DNA of 10,980 nt from Pavlovales sp. CCMP2436 (Eukaryota; Haptophyta; Pavlovophyceae; Pavlovales): positions 375,370 to 386,349 of the forward strand of contig MU631340.1 in assembly GCA_026770615.1 (NCBI GenBank), given 5' to 3'. Positions 1 through 7,317 of the stretch are shown here, piece by piece. Within the stretch, counting starts at the first letter, position 1; the number at the start of each line of letters is the position of its first letter. The notes below the pieces were generated by a model. That model saw only the letters and a list, made by a program, of their open reading frames with translations, was not told where the DNA came from and made no database searches. Made by a program: the position numbers and the translations under genes.

Positions 1-322
1 CCGAGCCCGCCACCGCCGAACCCACCACCGAGCACGCCATCGCCTAGCCCGTCGCCTAGCCACCACCATCGAGCTCACCGCCCTCGCCCTCACCGAGCCC
101 GCCGCCCAGTCTGCCACCCAGCCTGCCGCCGAGCCCGCCTTCACGCCCGCCGCCAAGCCCACCACCCAGCCCACCGGGCCCACCACGCAGCCCGCCATCG
201 CCACCGCCCAGTCCGAAAACGAGCCCGCCACCACCGCGATCGTCGCCTTTGCCTCCACCAAGCCCACCGCCGAGCTCTCCGCCAAACCCGCCACCACCGA
301 GTCTGCCGCATTCGCCCCCGCC
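1..322 (+). repeat. C-rich Ser/Pro-coding low-complexity tract
   Basis: Short units such as agcccgccgcc repeat with variation throughout. Translated on the + strand they give SPPP/SPPPN-type runs. The frame changes once near 55-100, where SPSPSPS turns into a His/Arg-rich reading and SPPP resumes in another frame. It resembles the Pro-rich linker at 1096-1499 and may be the upstream part of the same linker or a separate gene's tail. No start codon or domain is visible here. Confidence 0.7.
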
Positions 323-323
323 A

Positions 324-1095
324 GGCGGGCTTGGTGGCGGACTGAGCGGTGGCGATGGCGGCGGAATCGGCGGCGGACTCGGCGGCGGACTCGGCGGCAG
401 GCGCGGGATGTGGACTGGATGGTGGACTCGGCTGCGGGCTTGGCGGCGGGCTGGTCGGCAGGCTGGGCGGCGGGCTGAGCGGCGGGCTGGGAGGCGCTCT
501 CGGCGGCGGCCTTAGCCGTGGGCCCGGCGGCGGCGAGGAAGGCGGGCTCGGTGCTGTCCGGTTCGGCGGCGGGCTCGGCGGTGGGCTTGGCGGGGGCGAA
601 GGCGGCTGGCTCGGTGGTGGTGGACTCGGGGGCGGACTCAGAGGCGAGCTTGGTATGGCCGAGGGCGGTGGGCTCGGTGTGAGTGTTGGCGGGCTCGGCG
701 GTGGGCTCAGCGACGTACTGGGCGGTGGTGATAGCGGCGGGATTCGTGGTGGGCCCGGCGGCGGACTGGGTGGCGGGCTGGGCGGCGGGCGTGAAGATGG
801 GCTAGGCGGCGGGCTCGGAGGCGGGATCGGCGGGGGCGAGGGTGGCGGGCTCGGTGATGCCGGGCTAGGCGGTGGGCTGGGCGGGGGCGAGGGATGCGGG
901 CTCGGTGGCGGCGGGCTCGGTGACGGGCTCAGGGGATGGAAGATGGGCTAGGCGGCGGGCTCGGAGGCGGGATCGGCGGGGGCGAGGGTGGCGGGCTCGG
1001 TGATGCCGGGCTAGGCGGTGGGCTAGGTGGGGGCGAGGGATGGCGAGCTCGATAGTGGCGGGCTCGGCAGCGGGTCCGGCGGCGGGCTCGGCGGC
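324..1095 (-). repeat. G-rich inverted block of the Ser/Pro-coding repeat
   Basis: This 772-bp block is the reverse-complement type of the repeats on both sides: the + strand is GGCGGGCTCGG-rich, the - strand would encode SPPP. Read on the + strand it gives GGGLGGG runs and stays open for long stretches, which follows from the repeat itself. Small palindromes mark both junctions: CCCGCC-A-GGCGGG at 317-329 and GGCGCC at 1093-1098. It could be a real inversion or fold-back, or an assembly misjoin in low-complexity DNA. Confidence 0.7.
793..1042. repeat. 104-bp direct repeat, 146-bp spacing
   Basis: Bases 793-896 recur at 939-1042 with 2 mismatches in 104, both near the 3' end of the unit (ctgggcggg versus ctaggtggg). 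The high identity inside an otherwise diverged repeat field points to a recent duplication or unequal exchange. The second copy runs into the ATG at 1040. Confidence 0.85.
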
Positions 1096-1499
1096 GCCAC
1101 CAAGTCCGCCGCTCAGCCCGTCGCCGCCATCACCCACGCCAACAAGCCCACCATCGAGCTCGCCATCATCCCCTCTGCCGAGTCCGCCACCGAGCCCGCC
1201 GCCTAGCCCGCCTCTGAGCCCGACGCCGTTGCCTCCGCCGAACCCACCGCCCAGCCCACCGCCTTCTCCGCCGCCGTCTTCACCGCCATCTCCGACACCA
1301 TCTCCGCCGCCGAGCCTGCCTCCGCCGAGCTCGCCGCCTGGCCCGCCTTCAAGCCCAGCTCCATCACCACCGCCTAGTCCGCCGCTTAGCCCGTCACCAT
1401 CCCCGCCGCCGTCGCCATCACAAAGCCTACCGCCACCGCCATCCACCACACTGCCGCCTTCGCCACCGCGCTCGCCGCCGCCATCGCCGCGCCAGCCGT
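1096..1499 (+). other. Ser/Pro-rich linker (SPPP repeats) of the REJ/GPS gene
   Basis: About 135 residues of SPPPSPPP-type sequence in frame A, beginning soon after the short Ala/Ser/Gly stretch that follows the ATG at 1040. Such repeats are typical of hydroxyproline-rich wall or matrix proteins in algae and suggest an extended extracellular stalk. The stretch MASSIVAGSAAGPAAGSAA before it is only weakly signal-peptide-like. Confidence 0.75.
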
Positions 1500-4350
1500 T
1501 CGTACCGCGGCTGCGCGCCGTCGAGCTCGACGCCACCGCCACGCAGCTCGTCCTCCGCTTCGATGTAATGCAGCGCACAAACCAGGCGGGCATGGCGTCG
1601 GGGGTCGGCACGTGCGCGGACGTGCTGCATGCCGACACGCTCCTGTTCCTTCGCGGCGGCGGCACGACTGCGTCCACTTGCTTCTGGAGCGACGGCCATA
1701 CTCTCGTGGCCAACCTCAACACAAGGACGGCTCTCCAGCCCGACATGAGCGTGCGTGTGCGCGACGGGGTGCTTGCGCCGCACGGGCACAGCTGCCCCGG
1801 CAGCGACGCGTGCGCGACAGGCCTTGTCCGCGCACTAAGCACCACGTCGCAGGGCGGCGCGTTGGTGTGCCCTGTGCCAACCGCCCTGCTCGCCGGTCCT
1901 ACGGCAATCTCCGACTGCTCCGACGCGACGATCGTGCTGGACGGCAGCGCCTCCACCCCGGCTGGCATAGTCCTGCCAACGTACGAGTGGTCGGTTGTGA
2001 CGGCTAACACGACCAATGCGGTGGAGCTCGCGGCAGTGCTCGCGGCATTGCCGGCGGACAACTCGGTCGTCACGCTTGGCGCATCGCTGCTTGGCCACTG
2101 CAGCGGCGGGGCAGAGCGGTACGTGTTCGCTCTGCGCGTGCGCTCCTTTTTGGACAAGCTCTCCGACGCGGCGAAGCTCGAGGTCGTGCGCTCAGGGCGC
2201 GGGCCCTCGTCGATGGTCGCAATCGAGGGCCCCATGGTGCGCGCCGTCCGCCCGTCCGAGGCGCTCGGGCTCGCAGCCTACGCAACACTCGCTTCGTGCT
2301 GGCAGAAGTCGGCTGCCGTCGATTTCTGGTGGGCCTTCTCGCCGGCGCTCCCAAGTATCGGCGCGCAAACTTCCGCGCGGCTGACGCTGCCAGCGGGTGC
2401 ACGAGTGAGTACGCCGGCCGCAGTTACTCAATCACCGTCCGAGCGGCGATGCGCGCACAGCCCGATGCGTCCGCAGAATCCACAGTCACGATTACGGTGT
2501 GCTACGAGTCGCTCGTTGCGCGCATTGGCGGCGGCGATCGATCGGTGCAGGCAAACGCACCGCTGCACCTTGACGCAAGCTCCTCGGCCGATCCATCGGC
2601 GCTTCCGCCAGCCGAATCTATGGCGCTTGGCTTCGCTTGGTCGGTCTCGCGGCAGCGCAACATCAGCGAGGCAGCCGATGCGAATGGCGACGAGGAGTTC
2701 GAGGCTGTCGCGCTGCCGGCGGGCCAGGGCTCAAAAGCCCGCAGGCTGGCTGGCCGTCGGAGAGTATCTCGCAAGCGTCGCCGTCCTGTCCGCCAACGGG
2801 CGCCGCGCACATGCGAGCATGTGTCTGAACGCCGTGAGCGCGCCGGTGCCGCGCGTGACGCTCGCCCCACTGCCCGGCAAGCCAAGCGCCGACGATCGGC
2901 TGGTACTGCGCGCGCTCGCCGTCACTATCGACGACGCCAACGCGGCCATCGCAGCGCTCGTGGCCGTCGGCCTTGCCACCTCGGCGAACGACGCGCTCGC
3001 GCGCAACGTGCAAGCCAGTGAGCTGCCGTGGGCGTACGCGTGGATGGTCTTCTCCGACTCGACCACCCAGGCGCAGCTCGACCTCAGCGACCCGGCGGTG
3101 AGCTCGACGGGGCCCGGCCGCGCCAACCTCGTGCTGCTGCGTGGCGCGATGGTCGCGGTCGCGACCTACATTTTCGAGCTGAGCGTGAGCGCATCCGCGG
3201 CGAGCGTAGGCGCTGCGGTTGTGCGGCTGCGCGTCCTCCTCAATCGCCCGCCCTTTGGCGGCGAGCTCACTTATGCGCCCTCGTCGGGCGTCGCGGCAGT
3301 GACGGCTTTCGCAGTGAGTGCCGCGGGGTAGACCGACGACGACGAGCAGGACATGCCGCTGCAATTCTCGTATGCATACGCGCTGCCCGCCGCCGGCGCG
3401 GAGGAGCGGGCGCTACTGGGCGAGCTACGGCTGGGCTCGACGGCCAAGGTCTTTCTTCCCGCCGGCAGCTGGCGGCTCCTCGTGCGCGTGACCGACCATT
3501 TTGCGCCGCGGCGCTCGGCGAGTCCGCGAGCCTCTGCGCCGTCGCCTCGTCCACCCTCGACGAGCCGACCCTTCGCTCGATCATGGAGCAGATCGACGTT
3601 GCCGCAGCTGTCGGCAAGTCAGACGAGGTGCACCAGCTCGTGCGCTCACTCGCCTTTGAACTCTCGACTGTTTCCTTGCAACGGGTGCCAACGCCACCGG
3701 GGTGGCCAACGCGTCCAGTGAAAGCGCGAGCGTGCTACTCGACGCCAACGCGACTGGCCCCGTGACGCTCGGGCTCGCGCAGGGCGCGCGCGCCAGGATG
3801 CTCAAGCAGCTGCTCGAGGCGCAGGCGGGTGCTCAGCCGAGCCCCTACTCGGTGCGCCTGTGGGCCGAGTCGGTCGCCGCGGTGCTCGCCACGCCCCGCC
3901 AGCTCGGAGAGAGGGCGCAGCTGCACGGCGCCGCGCGTACGTGCACCGGCTCGCAAGCTCGTCGGTGCTCGTCGGGATCGACACGAGCGCTTCCTTCCAC
4001 CTCGCCTGCTTCTTTACTACGGTGCTCGCAGGGGACGGCGTGCCGATCGGCGACGAGTCGCGTGCCAGGTGCGATGGGCTCGTCTCGAGAGCGGCGCGTT
4101 CACTCGCCTTGGGTCTGCTAAAAGAAACCGTCGAGGCCTCTCTCGTCGCTTCGTCGGCGACAGTGAGCGTGCTCGCGCTGCGCGCTGCCTCAAGCGACCT
4201 CGAGGGCGAGTCGCTGCGGATGCCGGGCAGCTCGGCGAGTAGCCTGCAGCTTGGCAGTGCGGCGGCCGCGGCGGGCGGCGAGGGCGGGCTTGACGTTCAC
4301 ATCATCGTGGTCTTTCACCACGACGGGCTGCGCGAGGCCGCTCACGAGTA
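1500..4350 (+). other. REJ/PKD-like extracellular repeat region, split over frames A, B and C
   Basis: At least four repeat units can be seen. One has LAGPTAISDC followed by IVLDGSAS and YEWSVV (about 1885-2000). Another has VARIGGGDRSV and LHLDASSSADPS with FAWSV (about 2510-2655, frame B). Others end in LTLPAGA (about 2380), AVALPAG (about 2705) and KVFLPAG (about 3450). The order of aromatic, LPAG turn and hydrophobic strand matches the Ig-like folds of REJ regions. After about 3550 the sequence becomes helical and Leu-rich (STLDEPTLRSIMEQIDVAAA), as expected for the GAIN-like part before a GPS. Assignment rests on pattern and on the downstream GPS, not on a search. Confidence 0.55.
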
Positions 4351-4567
4351 GACGGTCGCCACCAATTAGCGCCAGGTCGACGGAGATGATGGCGTACGCG
4401 ACCGAGCTGCTCAGCGAGGACTCGGCGTTGATAGCGTTGCCGGCAAGCGCAGCCGATGAGTTGCCCGCGGCGAGGGCGAGGGCAGCCTCGGCGGCGTGGA
4501 TGTCCTAATTGCGCTCCCCTTCGTGCGGGCGGCGGCCACCGCCGGCCCCGTCGGCGCTTCTGGCACT

Positions 4568-4654
4568 TGCGCCGAGTACGGCGGCTGCCGCGGCCGCGGT
4601 GCGTGCGTCGGCGGTGGTTGCCTGTGCGAGGCGCCCTGGCTCGGTGCCGACTGT
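4568..4654 (+). other. EGF-like module
   Basis: Frame A encodes six cysteines with spacing C-x5-C-x5-C-x4-C-x-C-x8-C, including the CxC and a W-x-G-x-D-C ending typical of EGF folds. It lies immediately before the GPS motif, a common position for small Cys-rich modules in adhesion-type receptors. Confidence 0.75.
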
Positions 4655-4669
4655 TCTCTGCGCGCCGAG

Positions 4670-4843
4670 TGCGCCTACTGGGACGAGCTCGGGTTCGAGT
4701 GGGCCACCGACGGCTGCACGACTGTCTACTCGGCCGACGAGGCCGTCGCGGCCGGCGTCAGCCCGTCAGCCGCGGTCTCGCTAGGCAACGGAACAGTTGG
4801 ATGCGCGTTCACGCACCTGACCAACTTTGCCGCGGTCTACCTG
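4670..4843 (+). other. GPS (GPCR proteolysis site) motif
   Basis: Frame A shows CAYWDE, then WATDGCTT, then CAFTHLTNFA, which are the successive landmarks of a GPS motif. Autoproteolysis would be expected between Leu (4817-4819) and Thr (4820-4822) of HLT. The usual C-x-C before HLT is C-x-F here, so the second of the two cysteines is missing. The HLT residues that define the cleavage site are intact. A membrane helix starts about 100 bp downstream, as in GAIN/GPS receptors. Confidence 0.85.
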
Positions 4844-4946
4844 CCAACGAGTGCCAAAGACCTCAAGACCGAGGTGGAGGCACTCACATTCAACACGCTC
4901 TCATCAGGCAACATCGCCGTGCTCGCCTGAGCTGGCAGACAATCCG

Positions 4947-5009
4947 TGGATCTATGGGTTGGTCTTTGGGCTGGTAGGCCTCGACCTGCTCGGACTGCTC
5001 GTCGCCCAC
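4947..5009 (+). other. Transmembrane segment 1
   Basis: Frame C encodes about 21 residues from WIYGLVFGLVGLDLLGLLVA, followed at once by the basic HAYDRRARLR. This fits a single pass with the positively charged side in the cytosol, directly after the GPS. Frame A ends in a TGA at 4928-4930 just upstream, so the helix is only linked to the GPS across a frame change. Confidence 0.75.
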
Positions 5010-5339
5010 GCTTACGACCGCCGCGCGCGCTTGCGCGAGCTCGTGAGGACGTCGTCCGTCGAGCCAGAGGAGGCCACGCTCAGGAGCGAGAAGCAGCGCA
5101 AAGACGCAAGTGCCGTGCAGCCGCGTCCCGGTCGCTTCTCCTCGACTGCGGCCGAGCCCATGACTACCGCAGCCGCGAGGTTTGCGCGCGTGAACGTCGA
5201 GAGCAACGCCAGCGGGACGCACCCTTCGCTGCCCTCCGCCGGCGGCACAGGCCAAACTGCGTTTATCCGCCAGCCACCGTCCCTGCACGCCGCCCAAATA
5301 TCGTCGTGCGTCGAGCGGACTCTCAAGTCCGCGCGCACA

Positions 5340-5450
5340 GCGGCCTCCCACGCCTCGACGCGCGTCGAGCGGCTCGCCGAGCGCGTCGAGCGCGTGGCGG
5401 ACGGGGTGGAGGCGCGCCTCGACCAGTTAGACGCGGCGGCGCGCGACGAT
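5340..5450 (+). other. Amphipathic helix or coiled-coil stretch
   Basis: Frame C encodes STRVERLAERVERVADGVEA and continues through RLDQLDAAA, a run of charged and hydrophobic residues at roughly heptad spacing without prolines. It lies in the cytosolic linker between the first membrane segment and the EF-hands. A Pro-rich stretch (SPPPSPP) follows at about 5525-5610. Confidence 0.5.
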
Positions 5451-5699
5451 GGTTCCTCCTCCGACGAGCGCGAGCGCATGCAGGTCAAGCACGGTACCGT
5501 TGACTTCAACGCGTCACAGCTAGCGCCCTCTCCGCCGCCGTCGCCGCCCGCCGGAGAGCGGCGGCGCTGGCAGCCCGAGCCTCCGCCGTCAGAGGACGAG
5601 CCGCCCACTTTGCGCGTGCGCGGGATCTCGTGGCCCTCCGTTCGCTCGCAAGCCACGCCCGTGGCCTCGCCGAGCAAGTTCAAGTGCAAGAAGAGCTCG

Positions 5700-5801
5700 T
5701 CGTTGAGCGATACGCGCGCGTCTGGGGCCACGGTGCGCTCGGAGGCCTCGTCGCTGAGCAAGTCGCGCGCGTCTGGGGCCTCGATGCGCTCCGATGCCTC
5801 G
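5700..5801 (+). repeat. In-frame 51-bp tandem duplication (17 aa)
   Basis: Two copies, 5700-5750 and 5751-5801, encode SLSDTRASGATVRSEAS and SLSKSRASGASMRSDAS. The unit is a multiple of three, so the frame is kept. It is Ser/Arg-rich and lies in the cytosolic linker just before the EF-hands. Confidence 0.85.
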
Positions 5802-5855
5802 CTCCGCGCGACGGAGCTCGACGTGGAAAATCTACGTGCCCTACTCGTGGAGCTC

Positions 5856-5999
5856 GACGTGGACAGTTCGGGTGCGCTCGACATGGCCGAGCTCGCCGTG
5901 CTGCTCGATCGGCTCGGCGAGGAGGTGCCTCCGCGTGCGGCCGCAGCGATCTTCCGCCGCCTCGACCGTGACGGCGACGGCAAGGCCAGCCTCGATGAG
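5856..5999 (+). other. Paired EF-hand Ca2+-binding loops
   Basis: Loop 1 (5856-5891) reads DVDSSGALDMAE and loop 2 (5964-5999) reads DRDGDGKASLDE. Both have acidic or polar ligands at positions 1, 3, 5 and 9, Gly at 6, a hydrophobic residue at 8 or nearby, and Glu at 12. Hydrophobic helices flank each (LRALLVEL, LAVLLDRL, AAIFRRL, IEQWF). With 36 bp loops and a 36-aa start-to-start distance, this is a textbook EF-hand pair, expected to bind Ca2+ on the cytosolic side. Confidence 0.95.
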
Positions 6000-6098
6000 A
6001 TCGAGCAATGGTTTCGCAAGCGCAAGAGAGCGGAGAGCACGCGCCTGCGCCGCGCGGAGCTGTGGAGGAGGTGCAGCCTATCGAGGCACAGCAAGCAG

Positions 6099-6287
6099 CT
6101 GCTCGCCTGGCTGGCGATGCTTGGGCTCTACGCCAATTTCCTGGTTCTCATTCTCGCCTATGGGCTGCAGTTTGGCGACGCCAAAGTTGCGCGGCTCGTT
6201 CAGTCGTGGGGCATCGGGCTCTCGCAGACCTTTGCGCTCGACGAGCCGATCATGATCCTTATCGCGGAGCTGATCCCGGCGGCAATC
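6099..6287 (+). other. Two C-terminal hydrophobic segments
   Basis: Segment 2 (6099-6173) encodes LLAWLAMLGLYANFLVLILA. Segment 3 (6207-6287) runs WGIGLSQTFALDEPIMILIA and continues to PAAI. The Asp-Glu-Pro inside segment 3 could make it a kinked or re-entrant helix. The tail after it is short (NEFCGEIVNEVINSFLARSV) and the gene ends at 6410. The protein stops here without a recognisable polycystin channel domain. Confidence 0.65.
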
Positions 6288-6410
6288 GACGCCACCTCGA
6301 AGAACGAGTTCTGCGGTGAGATCGTGAACGAGGTGATCAACTCGTTCCTCGCGCGCTCGGTGAGCACGTGCCTCGCTAGCCTCAGCAGCGCTCTTGGCGG
6401 CGGCAGATGA

Positions 6411-6861
6411 TAAGGCATTGTTGTGCAGGGGCGCTACTTTCCCGACAATAAGGTTGATCAGTATTTGTTCGAAGCCAGCGCGCTCAGGCGCGCGAGATTG
6501 GGACTTGGTAATTAATTAAATAACTTAAGAATATCTTGTCGAAAAGTAATTATAATTATTTAAACGAATTATTATTTTCGTCGTATTTATTCAGCGACTG
6601 CCCGCGACTGGGCAATTAGTATAGTTTGTAATGCTCTCTCTGACGACTAGTTCGTTATGAATGTACATTGTTGGCTGTTGCTGTCTTTGATGGCCCGGCT
6701 GAGCAGTCGTGCTTGCGCGCGTCGTGCGTGTGCGCGATTCTGTGTCGTTACCTCTTGTAGTACTAACCGGGCGAAAAGACAGCCGCGCACGGACGAGCAG
6801 ACCATCTCGCCCTTCCTCGCGCTCCGCGTGTGAGCAGCTCGGCCACCGCCGGGCCTCAGAA
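6411..6861. other. Intergenic region with AT-rich island, no gene seen
   Basis: This region lies downstream of the REJ/GPS gene. Bases 6508-6590 are strongly AT-rich with short palindromic runs (gtaattataattat), in sharp contrast to the surrounding GC-rich DNA, and probably belong to the 3' UTR or polyadenylation region. No exact AATAAA is present. A small hairpin, TGCCC-gcgact-GGGCA, occurs at 6599-6614. Open frames here are short and show no recognisable domain. Confidence 0.5.
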
Positions 6862-6887
6862 GGGGGAGGGGGTGGGGGTTAGGGGGG
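6862..6887 (+). other. G-quadruplex-forming motif
   Basis: Four uninterrupted G runs (5, 5, 5 and 6) are separated by loops of 1, 1 and 3 bases. Such a pattern is strongly predicted to fold into a quadruplex on the + strand. It directly abuts the left target duplication of the mobile element. Confidence 0.85.
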
Positions 6888-6893
6888 CTCACG
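6888..6893 (+). repeat. Left target site duplication, CTCACG
   Basis: A 6-bp direct copy of 7312-7317, immediately outside the left terminal inverted repeat and right after the G-quadruplex run. Confidence 0.8.
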
Positions 6894-7311
6894 GGTCGAA
6901 ATCCGAATTAGTGGCCAGTCCGGGGGGAAATCGCAAAAAAATCCGGTGAAAATCTTCCGGAGCAACTCACGAACCGGAGGTGGTGCACAAAAGTTAGTTG
7001 CAGATTCGTGAATGGGGCGCCGCCCCATTCACGAATCTGCAACTAACTTTTGTGCACCACTTCGGAAACCATGACTTTCTTTTCGCTTCCGAACGCTGAA
7101 AATCGGAAATGTTAGTTACCTTTAGTATGATGTCGACCCCAGAGGCACACGAGAGGCTCACGAGGTGGGCTCCCACCGTCGAGGAGGGCTCTATTCGACA
7201 ACAGCTATCGACACTTAGCGCGCAGGGGCGAACGATCTCTACTTCTTTGACCCGGCCACCGCTTTTCCCCCTTCCCAGTGCGGAATCGCGCCACTAATTC
7301 GGATTTGGACC
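6894..7311. mobile_element. MITE-like non-autonomous DNA transposon, 418 bp
   Basis: The ends are 22-bp terminal inverted repeats (6894-6915 and 7290-7311) starting GGTC[G/C]AAATCC and sharing AATCCGAATTAGTGGC, with one mismatch in 22. Identical 6-bp direct repeats CTCACG flank both ends (6888-6893 and 7312-7317), as a target site duplication would. There is no credible coding sequence inside; the longest open frames are about 60 codons. The interior holds an 81-bp palindrome. Size, terminal repeats and absence of a gene fit a miniature inverted-repeat element mobilised in trans. A 6-bp duplication does not match the commonest superfamilies (hAT 8 bp, Mutator 9 bp, PIF 3 bp, mariner TA), so I do not assign one. 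Confidence 0.85.
6980..7060. repeat. 81-bp perfect palindrome (40-bp arms, 1-nt centre)
   Basis: The left arm (6980-7019) and right arm (7021-7060) are exact reverse complements around a single C at 7020. Pairing continues weakly for a few more bases outward. It lies in the left half of the 418-bp element, not at its centre. It could extrude as a cruciform, and a transcript from either strand would fold into a near-perfect 40-bp hairpin. Confidence 0.95.
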
Positions 7312-7317
7312 CTCACG
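7312..7317 (+). repeat. Right target site duplication, CTCACG, containing the protease stop codon
   Basis: The second 6-bp copy lies immediately outside the right terminal inverted repeat. On the - strand it reads CGTGAG and contains the TGA that ends the Deg-type protease (7315-7313). The duplication created by insertion therefore left the stop codon intact. Confidence 0.8.

Larger units (their letters stand above)
1040..6410 (+). pseudogene. REJ/EGF/GPS/EF-hand polycystin-like membrane protein, frame broken
   Basis: A large surface-receptor-like gene. From the ATG at 1040 one frame (A) runs through a Ser/Pro linker (1096-1499) into REJ/PKD-like beta repeats, recognisable by recurring LDGSAS/LDASSS segments and LPAG turns followed by Y-x-[FI]-x-V strands. 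The EGF and GPS modules follow (4568-4843), then in another frame a membrane helix, a charged helical linker, two EF-hands and two hydrophobic segments, ending at TGA 6408-6410. The coding frame moves A to B near 2400, B to A near 2730, A to B near 3503, B to C near 3680, C to A near 3930, A to C near 4345, C to A near 4490 and A to C near 4928. A TAG interrupts frame A at 3329-3331. The switches occur within a few codons, leaving no room for introns. It is either a decaying gene or a sequence with clustered indel errors. REJ-GPS proteins of this kind occur in animals (polycystin-1) and in protists. The true 5' end is uncertain because the Pro-rich field continues upstream. Confidence 0.65.

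Noticed and set aside
349..951. 200-codon Gly/Leu-rich frame on the + strand
   Set aside because: It is the opposite-strand reading of SPPP-coding repeats; open because the repeat lacks stops, not because of selection that I can see.
865..2235. 456-codon open frame on the - strand, Gly-rich and Ala/Pro-rich
   Set aside because: It is antisense to the Pro-rich linker and REJ region. Its composition follows from the GC-rich repeats and no domain is visible.
2405..2423. 19-nt GTGAGT...CAG 'mini-intron' at the first frame change
   Set aside because: Removing it leads into the wrong frame (LLNHRPSG) rather than the REJ-like SYSITVRA frame; a one-base loss fits better.
5012..6094. 360-codon Ser/Arg-rich frame on the - strand
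   Set aside because: Antisense shadow of the linker and EF-hand region; the + strand has canonical EF-hand loops.
6647..6892. 81-codon frame on the - strand in the intergenic region
   Set aside because: No recognisable domain and a Pro-rich start that comes from the G-quadruplex tract.
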